From CAVOGJ01 sp963695405 (GTDB lineage Bacteria; Planctomycetota; Planctomycetia; Pirellulales; Pirellulaceae): a stretch of DNA of 64,000 bases. This document shows positions 26,344 to 35,155 of the stretch, one piece after another (the stretch's first letter is position 1; each line of letters begins with the position of its first letter). The DNA lies in the NCBI GenBank assembly GCA_963695405.1, contig CAVOGJ010000003.1, positions 496,001 through 560,000 on the forward strand, read 5' to 3'. The notes beneath the pieces are model-generated. The model had not been told where the DNA came from and made no database searches. It saw only the letters and a program-made list of their open reading frames with translations. The translations under genes were made by a program, and so were the position numbers.

Positions 26344-26587
26344 GTTTGACGTCGAATCCAGTTTCGCTGAACTCAGGGCCAGATCGACATGATGTCGAGG
26401 CGACAGCAGGGGGTGACCGTGGACCTGGACAGAAACGACCCCTGGCAGAAACGCAGGTGGGGAGCAAGGATCCCGTGAGAAAGGAGCCCGCGGCGATTTC
26501 CGGTCCTGACCGTCGTCGCGACCCGTCGGTCGCGAACCAACCGCGACCACCCGGAAGACGGGCCGCAGGCCGCGAGAAGAAAGGAAG

Positions 26588-26659
26588 AGGCGCCGCCCGG
26601 ATTCGAACCGGGGATGGTGGATTTGCAATCCACTGCCTTAGCCACTTGGCGACGGCGCC
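26588..26659 (-). tRNA. tRNA-Cys (anticodon GCA)
   Basis: The reverse strand folds into a complete cloverleaf of about 72 nt: 7-bp acceptor GGCGCCG / CGGCGCC, D-arm with AAGTGGCTAAGG, anticodon stem TGGAT... with loop TTGCAAA (anticodon GCA), and T-arm CCCCGGTTCGAATCCGGG. The discriminator base is U and the 3' CCA is not encoded. The four-helix-bundle element lies 245 bp downstream of its 3' end. Confidence 0.95.
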
Positions 26660-26983
26660 AACTGGGTAGAAAATTAGGCCATTCGTCGGGAACGGTCAAG
26701 AGGAATAGGCGGATTGCAAAGACGGGCGAAATTCAGCTTCTCAGGTAATCTGTCCTTGGCGGGTCCCACGGCGGCGCGTCGATTCTGCCGGGACTGCGGG
26801 TCGCCCCAGCCAATCGGTCACTCGAATCATGATTCGGCCGTCAGTCCGTTCAAGCCGACCGTCCCCGCGATTCGATGCTGGACGTGACGGATCAACGGAA
26901 CCTCGTGGTCAGGGAAGCGCCACGTCTCCTTGGCAGCCGCGGCGGCAGAGTCGTCACCGGTGCTCTTCGTGTGAACAACGCCC
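26660..26983. other. Gap upstream of tRNA-Cys, no gene seen
   Basis: 324 bp between the tRNA 5' end and the small protein at 26984. It should contain the tRNA promoter on the minus strand. A 90-residue minus-strand frame (26827-27096) overlaps the next gene and shows no family feature. Nothing else was recognised. Confidence 0.35.
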
Positions 26984-27322
26984 ATGATGACATTAATACC
27001 TTCGTGGCTGTCCCAATTGATCGGTGACGCCCAATTTGACGCCACGGTTGAACGGATTGCCCGTTTTGCCGAGGAATCGACGTGGAAGCGCGTCAACGTG
27101 ACGGGCCAGACCCTCGAGCCTTTCGCCTTGAGGGGCTACTTGCGGGCTCGATCGCTGCTGATCGTGCGTCAGCAGGTGGCCGCTGAACTCGGCTCGAAAC
27201 CCGTCTCGGACAAATACCGCCAGCGACTGATCGCAGCGGTCGGCGAGATGTTGATTCAGCTGATGACACAACGCCTGGCCGTCGTCCGTATTCCGAAAAC
27301 GACCGTCCGTCGAGCGGCCTAG
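26984..27322 (+). CDS. Hypothetical small protein
   Basis: 112 residues. The sequence is mostly helical with regular amphipathic spacing, for example WLSQLIGDAQFDATVERIAR and RYLRARSLLIVRQQVAAELG-like stretches, and it ends in a basic tail. Codon use looks like the neighbours. The start is uncertain: two ATG codons (26981 frame-shifted, 26984 in frame) lie together and there is no clear ribosome binding site. No known family recognised. It lies between tRNA-Cys and gnd. Confidence 0.5.
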   Translation: MMTLIPSWLSQLIGDAQFDATVERIARFAEESTWKRVNVTGQTLEPFALRGYLRARSLLIVRQQVAAELGSKPVSDKYRQRLIAAVGEMLIQLMTQRLAVVRIPKTTVRRAA

Positions 27323-27621
27323 TTCGCCCCCGCGCGGCCACAGGAACGTCCGTGGAACGCTCTGGAGCTTGTCTCGAGAGAGGCCTGTTCGCCACCGGAA
27401 CGACGTGCCCCAGCCTCCAGCACCAGCCGCCCCGCTTGGGCGGTAGGATGCCTTTTCCTTCGCGGCTCGGAGATCGAGCTCGAGAAAAGTCCGTCCTCAG
27501 CCGACTCGACCAAATCCCCTGCCCTGGTGAAATCGCGATTTCCTGATCATCATACACGGCAAGAATGCAGTCGAGCCGGGAGGATGGTGAACGCGGACTT
27601 TAGCGCGAGGGGCGTTGGCGA

Positions 27622-29091
27622 ATGTCGAAGAAATGTGATTTTGGCCTGATCGGGCTGGCCGTGATGGGCGAGAACCTGGCGCTCAATATCGAGAGCCATG
27701 GTTTCTCGATCGCCGTGTACAACCGCACGACCGAGAAGGTTGATGAACTGATTGCCGGTCGCGCAGCGGGTAAGAACTTCGTCGGCTGCCATACCTTGCA
27801 GGAACTCGTTGATCACCTCTCGTCGCCCCGCAAGGTGATGATGCTGGTCAAGGCAGGGCCTGCGGTGGACTCGATCATCGAGCAGCTCATGCCGCTGCTC
27901 TCGCCGGGAGATGTGATCATCGATGGCGGTAATACGCACTATGCCGATACCGAGCGGCGGACTCGACAAGTCGAGCAGGCGGGTCTGCTCTACGTCGGGA
28001 GCGGCGTCTCGGGCGGTGAAGAAGGTGCGTTAAAAGGACCGTCGTTGATGCCGGGTGGATCACCCGACGCCTGGCCGATCATCAAACCGATCTTCCAGGC
28101 GATCGCCGCGAAGGTCGGACCGCAGTCCAATATTCCGTGTTGCGAATGGGTCGGCCCGCGTGGTAGTGGCCATTACGTCAAAATGGTCCACAATGGCATC
28201 GAATATGGCGACATGCAATTGATTTGCGAAGCCTACGCGATGATGAAATCGGCTCTCGGACTCACAAATGACGAGATGTATGATGTTTTCGACGAATGGA
28301 ATCGCGGCCTCCTCGACAGTTATCTCATTGAGATCACACGCGACATCTTCAGCGTCCTCGATGAAGGGAGCGACGAGTTTCTCATCGATCAGATTCTGGA
28401 TCGAGCCGGCGCGAAGGGGACGGGGAAGTGGATGAGTCAGCTGGCGCTCGACTTGGGCGTGCCGAGCACCTTGGTGACGGAAGCCGTGTATGCCCGCAGC
28501 CTCTCCTCGATGAAAGAGTCGCGGGTCGAGGCGAGCAGCGTACTGCCAGGTTCGACAAGCCAGTTTACGGGTGATCGTCAGGCATTCATCCACCAGATTC
28601 GGGATGCACTCTACGCATCAAAGATTGTCAGCTATGCACAGGGTTTCGTTCAGCTGCGTGCTGCCTCGGACGAGCATGACTGGTCCCTGAATTACGGCGA
28701 TTGTGCCCTGCTGTGGCGGGGCGGTTGCATTATTCGCGCCAGCTTCCTCGACTACATCAAAGCTGCTTTTGACGCCGATCCGCAGCTTACAAACCTCCTC
28801 TTAGCACCCTACTTCACCGAGGCAGTCCAGCAGGCACAAGCGAGTTGGCGGCACGTGGTAGCGACGGCCGCCACGCTCGGCATTCCCACACCCGCATTCA
28901 TGACCGCGCTGGCCTATTACGACGGTTTTCGCAGCGCCCGACTGCCGGCCAATCTACTCCAGGCGCAACGCGACTATTTTGCGCGCATACCTATGAACGT
29001 GTCGACCGTGAGGGCAGCTTCCATACCGACTGGCTGTCGCTGCGACGCGTACCCCGCGACTGACCGTCGCAGTCACCATCACCCACGATGA
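27622..29091 (+). CDS. gnd: 6-phosphogluconate dehydrogenase (decarboxylating), C-terminus frameshifted
   Basis: Oxidatively decarboxylates 6-phosphogluconate to ribulose 5-phosphate with NADP. The N-terminal Rossmann motif GLIGLAVMGENLALNIESHG (residues 8-27), VYNRTTEKVDEL, the active-site GVSGGEEGALKGPSLMPGG (about 131-149) with KMVHNGIEYGDMQLICEAY (Lys and Asn of catalysis, about 187-205), and the C-terminal AALAYYDGFRSARLPANLLQ all match the long (about 480 aa) form. After QAQRDYF the frame goes wrong: the plus-one frame reads CAHTYERVDREGSFHTDW, the usual C-terminal substrate-binding tail, and stops at 29063. One missing G at 28981 (TTT-GGC-GCG) explains it, so the real gene should end at 29063. 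Precedes zwf, giving an oxidative pentose phosphate pair. Confidence 0.94.
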   Translation: MSKKCDFGLIGLAVMGENLALNIESHGFSIAVYNRTTEKVDELIAGRAAGKNFVGCHTLQELVDHLSSPRKVMMLVKAGPAVDSIIEQLMPLLSPGDVIIDGGNTHYADTERRTRQVEQAGLLYVGSGVSGGEEGALKGPSLMPGGSPDAWPIIKPIFQAIAAKVGPQSNIPCCEWVGPRGSGHYVKMVHNGIEYGDMQLICEAYAMMKSALGLTNDEMYDVFDEWNRGLLDSYLIEITRDIFSVLDEGSDEFLIDQILDRAGAKGTGKWMSQLALDLGVPSTLVTEAVYARSLSSMKESRVEASSVLPGSTSQFTGDRQAFIHQIRDALYASKIVSYAQGFVQLRAASDEHDWSLNYGDCALLWRGGCIIRASFLDYIKAAFDADPQLTNLLLAPYFTEAVQQAQASWRHVVATAATLGIPTPAFMTALAYYDGFRSARLPANLLQAQRDYFARIPMNVSTVRAASIPTGCRCDAYPATDRRSHHHPR

Positions 29092-29130
29092 CCGGCCCGT
29101 CGCGCGGCTGGCCCCAACGGAAACGCTCGC

Positions 29131-30579
29131 ATGGCTACCTCACTCGTTATCTTCGGAGCCTCCGGTGATTTGACTCGCCGCAAGCTGATACCCGCCCTGT
29201 TTTCACTCCATCGCAAGCAGCGGTTGCCGAAGGGAACCCGCATTATTGGTTCGTCGCGGACAACCTATACGAGCGAGCAATGGCGTGAATTGCTGGGTCA
29301 ATCGACGGCCGAATTTCGCCCTCAGGAATTCGACGAAGCACTTTGGAACGATTTCTCACAGCGTATTCACTACTTTCCCGTGGATGTCAATGATGCCGAA
29401 GACGTGAAGCGTCTTGGTCAGTCGCTGGCCGAATTGGAGCAAGGCCCCTCGGACCGTTTGTACTATCTGGCCACCAAACCTGAGCTCTACGGCACGATCG
29501 TAGAAGACCTCGGGGCCGCCGGCATGGCGTCACAAGATGAGGGATCGCGGCGGATCGTTATCGAGAAACCATTTGGCCGAGACTTGAAGACGGCAGCTGC
29601 GCTAAACGCGCAGGTCCATGCCGTTTTTGATGAAAGTCAAGTCTACCGGATCGATCACTACCTGGGTAAGGAAACGGTCCAGAATCTCTTAGTGCTGCGG
29701 TTTGCCAACGCCATCTTTGAACCGATCTGGAATCGCAACTACATCGATCATGTCCAAATTACCGTGGCCGAATCGGTCCAGGTCGGCACACGAGGAGAAT
29801 ATTACGATTCGTCGGGAATCCTTCGCGACATGTTTCAAAATCACTTATTGCAGCTGATGATGATCCTGGCGATGGAAGCGCCGGCCCAATATCAACCCAA
29901 ACTCGTGCGGGACGAGAAAGTGAAAGTACTGCAATCCGTGCGGCGAATGCGGGGCGGTGATTTCGCCAACGACACGCTCCGCGGTCAGTACGACGGCTAT
30001 CGATCCGAGAAGGGCGTACCCGCTGATTCGGAGAACGCGACGTTTGCGGTCATCAAGCTGCACGTCGACAATTGGCGGTGGCAAGGTGTTCCTTTCTATC
30101 TCCGGAGCGGCAAAGCCATGTCGTGCCGGACAACCCAGCTCGTGATTCAGTTTCGCGAGCCACCACATACTCTCTTTGGCGAGTCCGACAGTCGTCTGGG
30201 TGAGGGCAACCGTCTGGTAATTCAAGTGCAACCGGCTGAGGGCCTGCAATTGCATCTGCAGACGAAGGTCCCAGATCAAGGCATGAAAATTCGCGAAACC
30301 GATCTCGATTTTCGCTTTTCCAAGTTTCACGGGGAAATGCCTGATGCCTACCAACGACTGCTGCTGGACGCGATGAACGGCGATGCGAGCCTCTTCGCCC
30401 GCAGTGATGAAGTCGAATTGGCATGGAAGATCATCGACCCGATTATCGCTGCCTGGAACTCGCCAGCAGCGCCTCCTCTAGAAAGCTACGAACCCGGGTA
30501 TTGGGGGCCTCTCTCGAGCATCGAGTGGATGCGCGAACAAGGGCGAGAGTGGTTTGACGTCTGTCCCGTACTCGGATAA
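29131..30579 (+). CDS. zwf: Glucose-6-phosphate dehydrogenase
   Basis: 482 residues. Nucleotide-binding motif IFGASGDLTRRKLIPALF (about residues 7-24) and the catalytic signature RIDHYLGKETVQNLLVLRF (about 176-194, His being the base and Lys the phosphate contact) identify it. VIEKPFGRDL (about 150-159) is another G6PDH block, and the C-terminal FPVDVN-type and RSGKAM segments are typical. It makes 6-phosphoglucono-lactone and NADPH. It starts 68 bp after the corrected end of gnd; the lactonase gene is not in the window. ATG 29131 fits the family N-terminus. Confidence 0.97.
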   Translation: MATSLVIFGASGDLTRRKLIPALFSLHRKQRLPKGTRIIGSSRTTYTSEQWRELLGQSTAEFRPQEFDEALWNDFSQRIHYFPVDVNDAEDVKRLGQSLAELEQGPSDRLYYLATKPELYGTIVEDLGAAGMASQDEGSRRIVIEKPFGRDLKTAAALNAQVHAVFDESQVYRIDHYLGKETVQNLLVLRFANAIFEPIWNRNYIDHVQITVAESVQVGTRGEYYDSSGILRDMFQNHLLQLMMILAMEAPAQYQPKLVRDEKVKVLQSVRRMRGGDFANDTLRGQYDGYRSEKGVPADSENATFAVIKLHVDNWRWQGVPFYLRSGKAMSCRTTQLVIQFREPPHTLFGESDSRLGEGNRLVIQVQPAEGLQLHLQTKVPDQGMKIRETDLDFRFSKFHGEMPDAYQRLLLDAMNGDASLFARSDEVELAWKIIDPIIAAWNSPAAPPLESYEPGYWGPLSSIEWMREQGREWFDVCPVLG

Positions 30580-30589
30580 TGATCAAGAC

Positions 30590-31711
30590 ATGCCGGCTGT
30601 CAGACCCACCAGCGAACCGCGTGATCCCGCGCCAACTCACCCCGCCATCCTCCAGACGAGGTCCTTGCGGTTGGGAGGGGTTCGTCTCGATTTTCCCGTA
30701 GTTCAAGCCGCCCTTTCCGGGTATAGCGATTGGCCCATGCGGGTCATCGCCCGCCGTGCTGGCGAAGCCTATGCCATCTGCGAAGTGATGCTCGATCAAT
30801 TCCTCGTCCAAGTCAAAGACCAACGGCACAAAAACCGACATTTCCTGCACATCAGCGACGAAGAGCATCCCGTCGGCGGGCAGCTGATGGGCGCCGAGCC
30901 GGAACAGTTCGCGGCCGGGGCCTTGAAACTCGTGCAGGCCGGCTTCGACGTGATCGACATCAACTTCGGGTGTCCCGTGAAAAAAGTCGTCGGTCGTTGC
31001 CGCGGCGGATTTCATTTAGGTCAACCTGCCGTGGCGCTCGAGATTGTGCGTCGCACAAGGGAAGTCGTCCCCAGCGAAATCCCGGTGACAGTCAAGATGC
31101 GAAGAGGGATCGACGATTCGCCACTCAGCCGAGATCAATTTTTCACGATCCTTGACGGAGCCTTTCAGGCGGGTGTGGCGGCCGTGACGGTACACGGACG
31201 TACCGTGAAGCAGCGATACATCGGGCCGAGTCGCTGGGAATTCCTGCGGGAAGTCAAGCGGCATGTCGGCGAGCGCACGATCCTGGGCAGCGGCGACTTG
31301 TTCTCGGCACAAGATTGCCTCGATATGTTAACGCAAACCGGCATCGACGGCGTCACCGTCGCCCGTGGGGCCATTGGCAACCCCTGGATTTTTTCTCAAG
31401 CCCGAGCGCTTGCGGACGGCCAACCGCTGCCGGCACCACCTCGAGTGCCTGAGCAAGCCATCGTCATCCGCGAACATTACCGACTGGCTGAACAATTGTA
31501 CGGCGATCGCTGTGGACCGCTAATGCGGAAGTTCGGCATCAAGTACGCGTCACTCCATCCTGACTTTGAGGGAGTTCGCGCGGCCTTTATCAAGGTCAAA
31601 CAACCGGCAGACTGGCTGGGTGTACTCGACCGTTGGTACCGCGACGACGTGCCGGGACGTTATCCGGGCCCCGACATCCACACCGCTCAAGGGTCGTGCG
31701 ATCACGGCTGA
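30590..31711 (+). CDS. tRNA-dihydrouridine synthase (DusB-like)
   Basis: 373 residues from ATG 30590, 10 bp after the zwf stop; a start at 30554 is possible but overlaps zwf. TIM-barrel flavoenzyme reducing uridine in tRNA. Motifs: VVQAALSGYSDWPMRVIARR (about 38-57, FMN contact), EEHPVGGQLMGAEPEQFA, DVIDINFGCPVKKVV (about 120-134, catalytic Cys in GCP), TVKMRRGID, VTVHGRT, GSGDLFSAQDCLDML and the VARGAIGNPWIF block near the C-terminus. The piece after GCPVKKV (VGRCRGGFHLG) departs from the usual NxxxAGS pattern of E. coli DusB, as in other planctomycete members I recall. A basic C-terminal helical domain follows. Confidence 0.92.
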   Translation: MPAVRPTSEPRDPAPTHPAILQTRSLRLGGVRLDFPVVQAALSGYSDWPMRVIARRAGEAYAICEVMLDQFLVQVKDQRHKNRHFLHISDEEHPVGGQLMGAEPEQFAAGALKLVQAGFDVIDINFGCPVKKVVGRCRGGFHLGQPAVALEIVRRTREVVPSEIPVTVKMRRGIDDSPLSRDQFFTILDGAFQAGVAAVTVHGRTVKQRYIGPSRWEFLREVKRHVGERTILGSGDLFSAQDCLDMLTQTGIDGVTVARGAIGNPWIFSQARALADGQPLPAPPRVPEQAIVIREHYRLAEQLYGDRCGPLMRKFGIKYASLHPDFEGVRAAFIKVKQPADWLGVLDRWYRDDVPGRYPGPDIHTAQGSCDHG

Positions 31712-31744
31712 GCTACCCATGCAGGGAGCCGCCGGCCGTAAAGG

Positions 31745-32029
31745 CTACTCAAACTCGACGGCCCAAGTAGCGCCGGCGAACTCCACGATGTCGCCCGCCC
31801 GTAGTTTGCGCCGCCTGCGCGTTTCGACCTGCCCATTGACGAGAACTTCGCCACCCTGGATGCAATGCTTGGCCTGCCCTCCGGACTGGACGATTCGTTG
31901 AATCTTGAGGAATTGGTCCAGGTCGATTTTGGGTCCGGGGTCGTTACCTGCCGCTGGCGGGGGCGTTGCGTCGACCGGCGGCTGGTCGGCCGGATCTCCT
32001 TGATTCGCGGGGGGTTGATCGGAATTCAC
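31745..32029 (-). CDS. S4-domain RNA-binding protein (YbcJ-like)
   Basis: 94 residues from GTG 32029, whose GTGA overlaps the stop of the upstream gene (32026). The frame is open further upstream, but that stretch lies inside the upstream gene. After a Pro/Asp-rich linker comes an S4 fold: DLDQFLKIQRIVQSGGQAKH, QGGEVLVNGQVETRRRRK and LRAGDIVEFAGATWAVEF. Short free-standing S4 proteins of this kind bind structured RNA or ribosomes; the E. coli relative is YbcJ. It is the last gene of a three-gene minus-strand operon and is convergent with dus, separated by 33 bp. Confidence 0.85.
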   Translation of the reverse strand: MNSDQPPANQGDPADQPPVDATPPPAAGNDPGPKIDLDQFLKIQRIVQSGGQAKHCIQGGEVLVNGQVETRRRRKLRAGDIVEFAGATWAVEFE

Positions 32030-32568
32030 CGCTGCAGGCCTTTCTGAGGCGGATGGCGTTCGTAATCCACGACTTTCCATTCGCCATCTTCGTTGACAAA
32101 GTTAACCACAAGGAAGAGGGGAAGCGACTGCTCACGAATCGCACCTTTTTTTTCTGAGCCAGTGATGACAGCGTTGAAGCTGGCCCGGGCTGACGGCGGG
32201 TCCTCTCCCAGAGCGAACTCCACCTCCAAGTTTCGCTTTAATGCCACACGATGAATCACGCCGCGACGTAAAGCTTCCGCTGCTGTCGCTTGGACCCCCT
32301 CCTGATCCTTGGACACATGTCGTAATACGCGATCCAGATCGTTGGATTCCAAGTCGCTGGCGATGCTGGCCAGCGTGGTCGCGATCTCCTCCCGGGGCGT
32401 GACCACGCGTGATTCAATGAACAGCAGAAACAAGGTAAGCACCACCGCGCCGGCAGCCAAGTAAAGAAACGCAAAGCGTCCCGACCTAAGCAAGCCCACC
32501 AGACAGACGGCGACGGCCAGCACGCCGCCCGCCAAAATCGGCAGCGGCTGCTCAAACAAAAGCGACAT
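32026..32568 (-). CDS. Hypothetical two-helix membrane protein with NTF2-like C-terminal region
   Basis: 180 residues. Two N-terminal membrane helices, LPILAGGVLAVAVCLVGLL and AFLYLAAGAVVLTLFLLFI, then a soluble domain beginning TPREEIATTLASIASDLESN and ending PLFLVVNFVNEDGEWKVVDY. The last part (a beta strand ending in GEWKVVDYE) is typical of small NTF2-like/cone-fold domains that follow membrane anchors. No catalytic motif. The stop codon overlaps the GTG start of the S4 gene, so translation is probably coupled. Confidence 0.75.
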   Translation of the reverse strand: MSLLFEQPLPILAGGVLAVAVCLVGLLRSGRFAFLYLAAGAVVLTLFLLFIESRVVTPREEIATTLASIASDLESNDLDRVLRHVSKDQEGVQATAAEALRRGVIHRVALKRNLEVEFALGEDPPSARASFNAVITGSEKKGAIREQSLPLFLVVNFVNEDGEWKVVDYERHPPQKGLQR

Positions 32569-32607
32569 CGTCAGCCCTCCTCTACCTCCCGTGCCTGTTC
32601 CGATGGC

Positions 32608-32958
32608 TCACTGCCGTCGATGCTGGAGGCGGGCCAGACGGTTGAGCCAAAAACAAAGAGTGAGAACGAAGAGTACCAAGGAAAAGAATATCAAGAGCGG
32701 GCGCAAAGTCAGCATTGAGTTGCCGGGAGTCGATAAGGGGGCATAACCACCATGAGCCGAGACCGACTGACCGGCACGTTCCCGGGCCTGAAATTGACGT
32801 TCGATTTGTGGTTGGCGCCAACTGTATTTGGGCTGCGTCAGCAGGAGCGCCACCAAAGCGCCGACGATAAAAATCGGGATCCAAAACCAAATCGAGTCGG
32901 TAAAGTGGCTCTCGTCGTGCGGTCCAGAAACTTCGATTCGGTCATCATGGGCGATCAT
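32608..32958 (-). CDS. Hypothetical small membrane protein
   Basis: 116 residues with two hydrophobic helices, IWFWIPIFIVGALVALLL (about 23-40) and LLIFFSLVLFVLTLCFWL (about 88-105), separated by a basic loop (TQPKYSWRQPQIERQFQARE). First gene of the minus-strand group 32958-31745; the gap to the next gene is 39 bp. Gene is plausible from composition and context but unrecognised. Confidence 0.65.
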   Translation of the reverse strand: MIAHDDRIEVSGPHDESHFTDSIWFWIPIFIVGALVALLLTQPKYSWRQPQIERQFQARERAGQSVSAHGGYAPLSTPGNSMLTLRPLLIFFSLVLFVLTLCFWLNRLARLQHRRQ

Positions 32959-33018
32959 GCCTCAAGTATACCTATCGCCCTCGTCGCCGCGAAACTAGCA
33001 GCCGAAAATGGTGCTAAC

Positions 33019-33960
33019 TCATGCCCGCGGATGGAACTGGGCGTGGACGCGTTTCAGCCTCGTCGCGTCGACATGCGTGTAAATTTGCGTGGTCGTGATA
33101 TTCGCGTGTCCCAATAGTTCCTGCACTTGCCGCAGGTCGGCGCCACCGGCTAACAAGTGCGTGGCAAAGCTATGCCTTAACGAGTGCGGGCTGATCGTTG
33201 GGGGAGCACCGACCCGCAAGGCATATTTCTTGACGATCTCCCAAATGGCTTCCCTCCGCAGCCGGCGACCACGGCGAGACAGGATTAGCCAGTCGGGCGG
33301 CGTCGGGGCCTTCCCTGCCAGCGCGGGCCTTAAATCGGACAGATATTGGCGAACGACATCCACCGACTGATCGTTGAGCGGTACCATCCGCTGCTTGTCT
33401 CCCTTTCCGTGACATAGGCAGTACTTCTCGTCCAGCCAGACATTGGACATCTGCATGTGGGAGACTTCCGATGCACGGCAGCCGGTGGCGTACATCAGTT
33501 CGAGCAAGGCGCGATCCCGCACCGCAAAGGCATCGTGTTTCTTGGGGGCCTCCAGAAATCGGGCCACCATTGTCGGAGACATCACATGAGGTACTCGCTG
33601 CCACAACTTCTGCGTCCCCAACAATTCGGCCTTGTTGTCGGCCAGAAAGCCTTCCAGCTGCAGGTAACGAAAAAAAACCTTCAGCGAGACGAGATGACGA
33701 GACACGCTGGGAGGAGCCAGCTGTAGTTCGGACAGCCAGGCAGCATAGTCGGAGAGGTCCGCGATCTTCAGTTCGGGAATCTTCCGACCATCCAGCCACT
33801 GCCGAAAGTGTTCGAGGTCGCGACGGTAGGCCTCGGTCGTATTCAGCGCCAAGTGGCATTCGGTGCGGAGATAATCCAGGAACGATGCGGACCACCGCAA
33901 GGCGGAATCACCTTGCTTTTGATTGATTTTCGACGATACGAGCTTGCGGCGAGGGGGCAT
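33019..33960 (-). CDS. xerD: Tyrosine recombinase XerD
   Basis: 313 residues with an N-terminal SAM-like core-binding domain (FLDYLRTECHLALNTTEAYR, about 28-47) and a C-terminal catalytic domain. Active-site residues are in place: Arg162 in ATGCRASEVSHM, Lys about 186-189 in CHGKGDKQR, HSLRHSFATHLL (His259, Arg262), LLGHANITTT (His285) and the nucleophile Tyr294 in TQIYTHVDAT. The family resolves chromosome dimers at dif with XerC and FtsK. No integrase-adjacent att duplication was seen, so a housekeeping XerD is favoured over a mobile-element integrase. It diverges from galE across 174 bp. Confidence 0.9.
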   Translation of the reverse strand: MPPRRKLVSSKINQKQGDSALRWSASFLDYLRTECHLALNTTEAYRRDLEHFRQWLDGRKIPELKIADLSDYAAWLSELQLAPPSVSRHLVSLKVFFRYLQLEGFLADNKAELLGTQKLWQRVPHVMSPTMVARFLEAPKKHDAFAVRDRALLELMYATGCRASEVSHMQMSNVWLDEKYCLCHGKGDKQRMVPLNDQSVDVVRQYLSDLRPALAGKAPTPPDWLILSRRGRRLRREAIWEIVKKYALRVGAPPTISPHSLRHSFATHLLAGGADLRQVQELLGHANITTTQIYTHVDATRLKRVHAQFHPRA

Positions 33961-34134
33961 CTTAGCGACTCATTCGACGTGAACGCAGTGGCGACTGTAC
34001 CCATTCTTGGTCCGCAGCGCCATGCCGCACACGCCACACCGGTCGTGAGGGTCGTATTGATTTCAACATCCGAATCCAGTTTACTCGGGCCTGGAACGAT
34101 CCCCAGTTTGCAAAGAATTCGAGGCCCTGCCCAT

Positions 34135-35118
34135 ATGAATATTCTGGTCACCGGAGGCGCCGGCTATGTCGGCTCTCATGCGTCACGCATACTCGATCGG
34201 GCGGGGCACGACGTCTGGATCCTCGACAATCTGGTCTATGGCCACCGCGAGGCCGCACTCCCCGGTCGGTTGATCGAGGGAAACGTGGGTGATCGGCAGC
34301 TGGTCAGCGGCGTGCTGCGGGAAAAGAAGATCGATGCCGTGATGCATTTTGCCGCCTTTGCCTTGGTGGGCGAATCGGTCGAAAAGCCGCACATCTATTA
34401 TCAGAATAACGTCGTCGAGCCTCTCGGTTTGCTGGAATCGATGCGCAACGTCGGCGTCCGTAAGTTCGTCTTTTCCAGTACCACGGCGACTTATGGAGTT
34501 CCCAAGACCATCCCCATCACCGAAGAAGAATTGCAGCTGCCCATCAATCCCTACGGGTTCAGCAAGCTGGTCATCGAGCAGGCACTTCGCGATTATGCAC
34601 ACGCCTACGATTGGGCCTTCGCCGCGTTGAGGTATTTCAACGCGTCGGGAGCCGCGGCAGACGGCTCGATTGGCGAGGACCACAGCCCCGAGTCACACCT
34701 GATACCGATTGTCCTGCAGGTTGCACTCGGCCAACGAGAACAGATCATAATTTACGGGGATGATTATCCGACTCCCGACGGCACCTGCATCCGCGATTAT
34801 ATCCATGTCGACGACCTCGGCGCGGCGCATGTCAAGGCGCTGGATCGACTCGAACCTGGGAAGGGACTCCAGCTGAATCTAGGCACCGGCAAGGGGCATA
34901 GCGTGCGAGAAGTGATCGATGCGTGTCGCCGCATCACCGGACATCCGATCCCCGCGGAGATTGGACCCCGCCGGCCCGGAGACCCGCCGGAACTGGTCGC
35001 CGATTCCACGAGGGCCAGACAGACCCTGGCGTGGGAACCGCACTACCTCACAATCGATTCCATCGTACAGACAGCCTGGAAGTGGCATCAGTCACACCCG
35101 CGGGGCTATCGGACTTGA
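34135..35118 (+). CDS. galE: UDP-glucose 4-epimerase
   Basis: 327 residues from ATG 34135, chosen because MNILVTGGAGYVGSH opens the Rossmann fold; the open frame upstream to 33808 has no homology-like content. Motifs: TGGAGYVGS NAD loop, HFAAFALVGESVEKP (about 70-84), FSSTTATYGVP (Ser/Thr of the catalytic triad), NPYGFSKLVIEQ (catalytic YxxxK, about 140-151), RYFNASGAAADG and GTCIRDYIHVDDL. It interconverts UDP-glucose and UDP-galactose and thus feeds envelope polysaccharide synthesis. The acyltransferase gene follows after 37 bp. Confidence 0.95.
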   Translation: MNILVTGGAGYVGSHASRILDRAGHDVWILDNLVYGHREAALPGRLIEGNVGDRQLVSGVLREKKIDAVMHFAAFALVGESVEKPHIYYQNNVVEPLGLLESMRNVGVRKFVFSSTTATYGVPKTIPITEEELQLPINPYGFSKLVIEQALRDYAHAYDWAFAALRYFNASGAAADGSIGEDHSPESHLIPIVLQVALGQREQIIIYGDDYPTPDGTCIRDYIHVDDLGAAHVKALDRLEPGKGLQLNLGTGKGHSVREVIDACRRITGHPIPAEIGPRRPGDPPELVADSTRARQTLAWEPHYLTIDSIVQTAWKWHQSHPRGYRT

Positions 35119-35155
35119 GAATGACATTCGTGCTCGGCCATCACGAAGTCCCGCC

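Noticed and set aside
33019..33960. Phage or integrative-element integrase
   Set aside because: Sequence and size fit XerD, and there are no att repeats or phage genes nearby.
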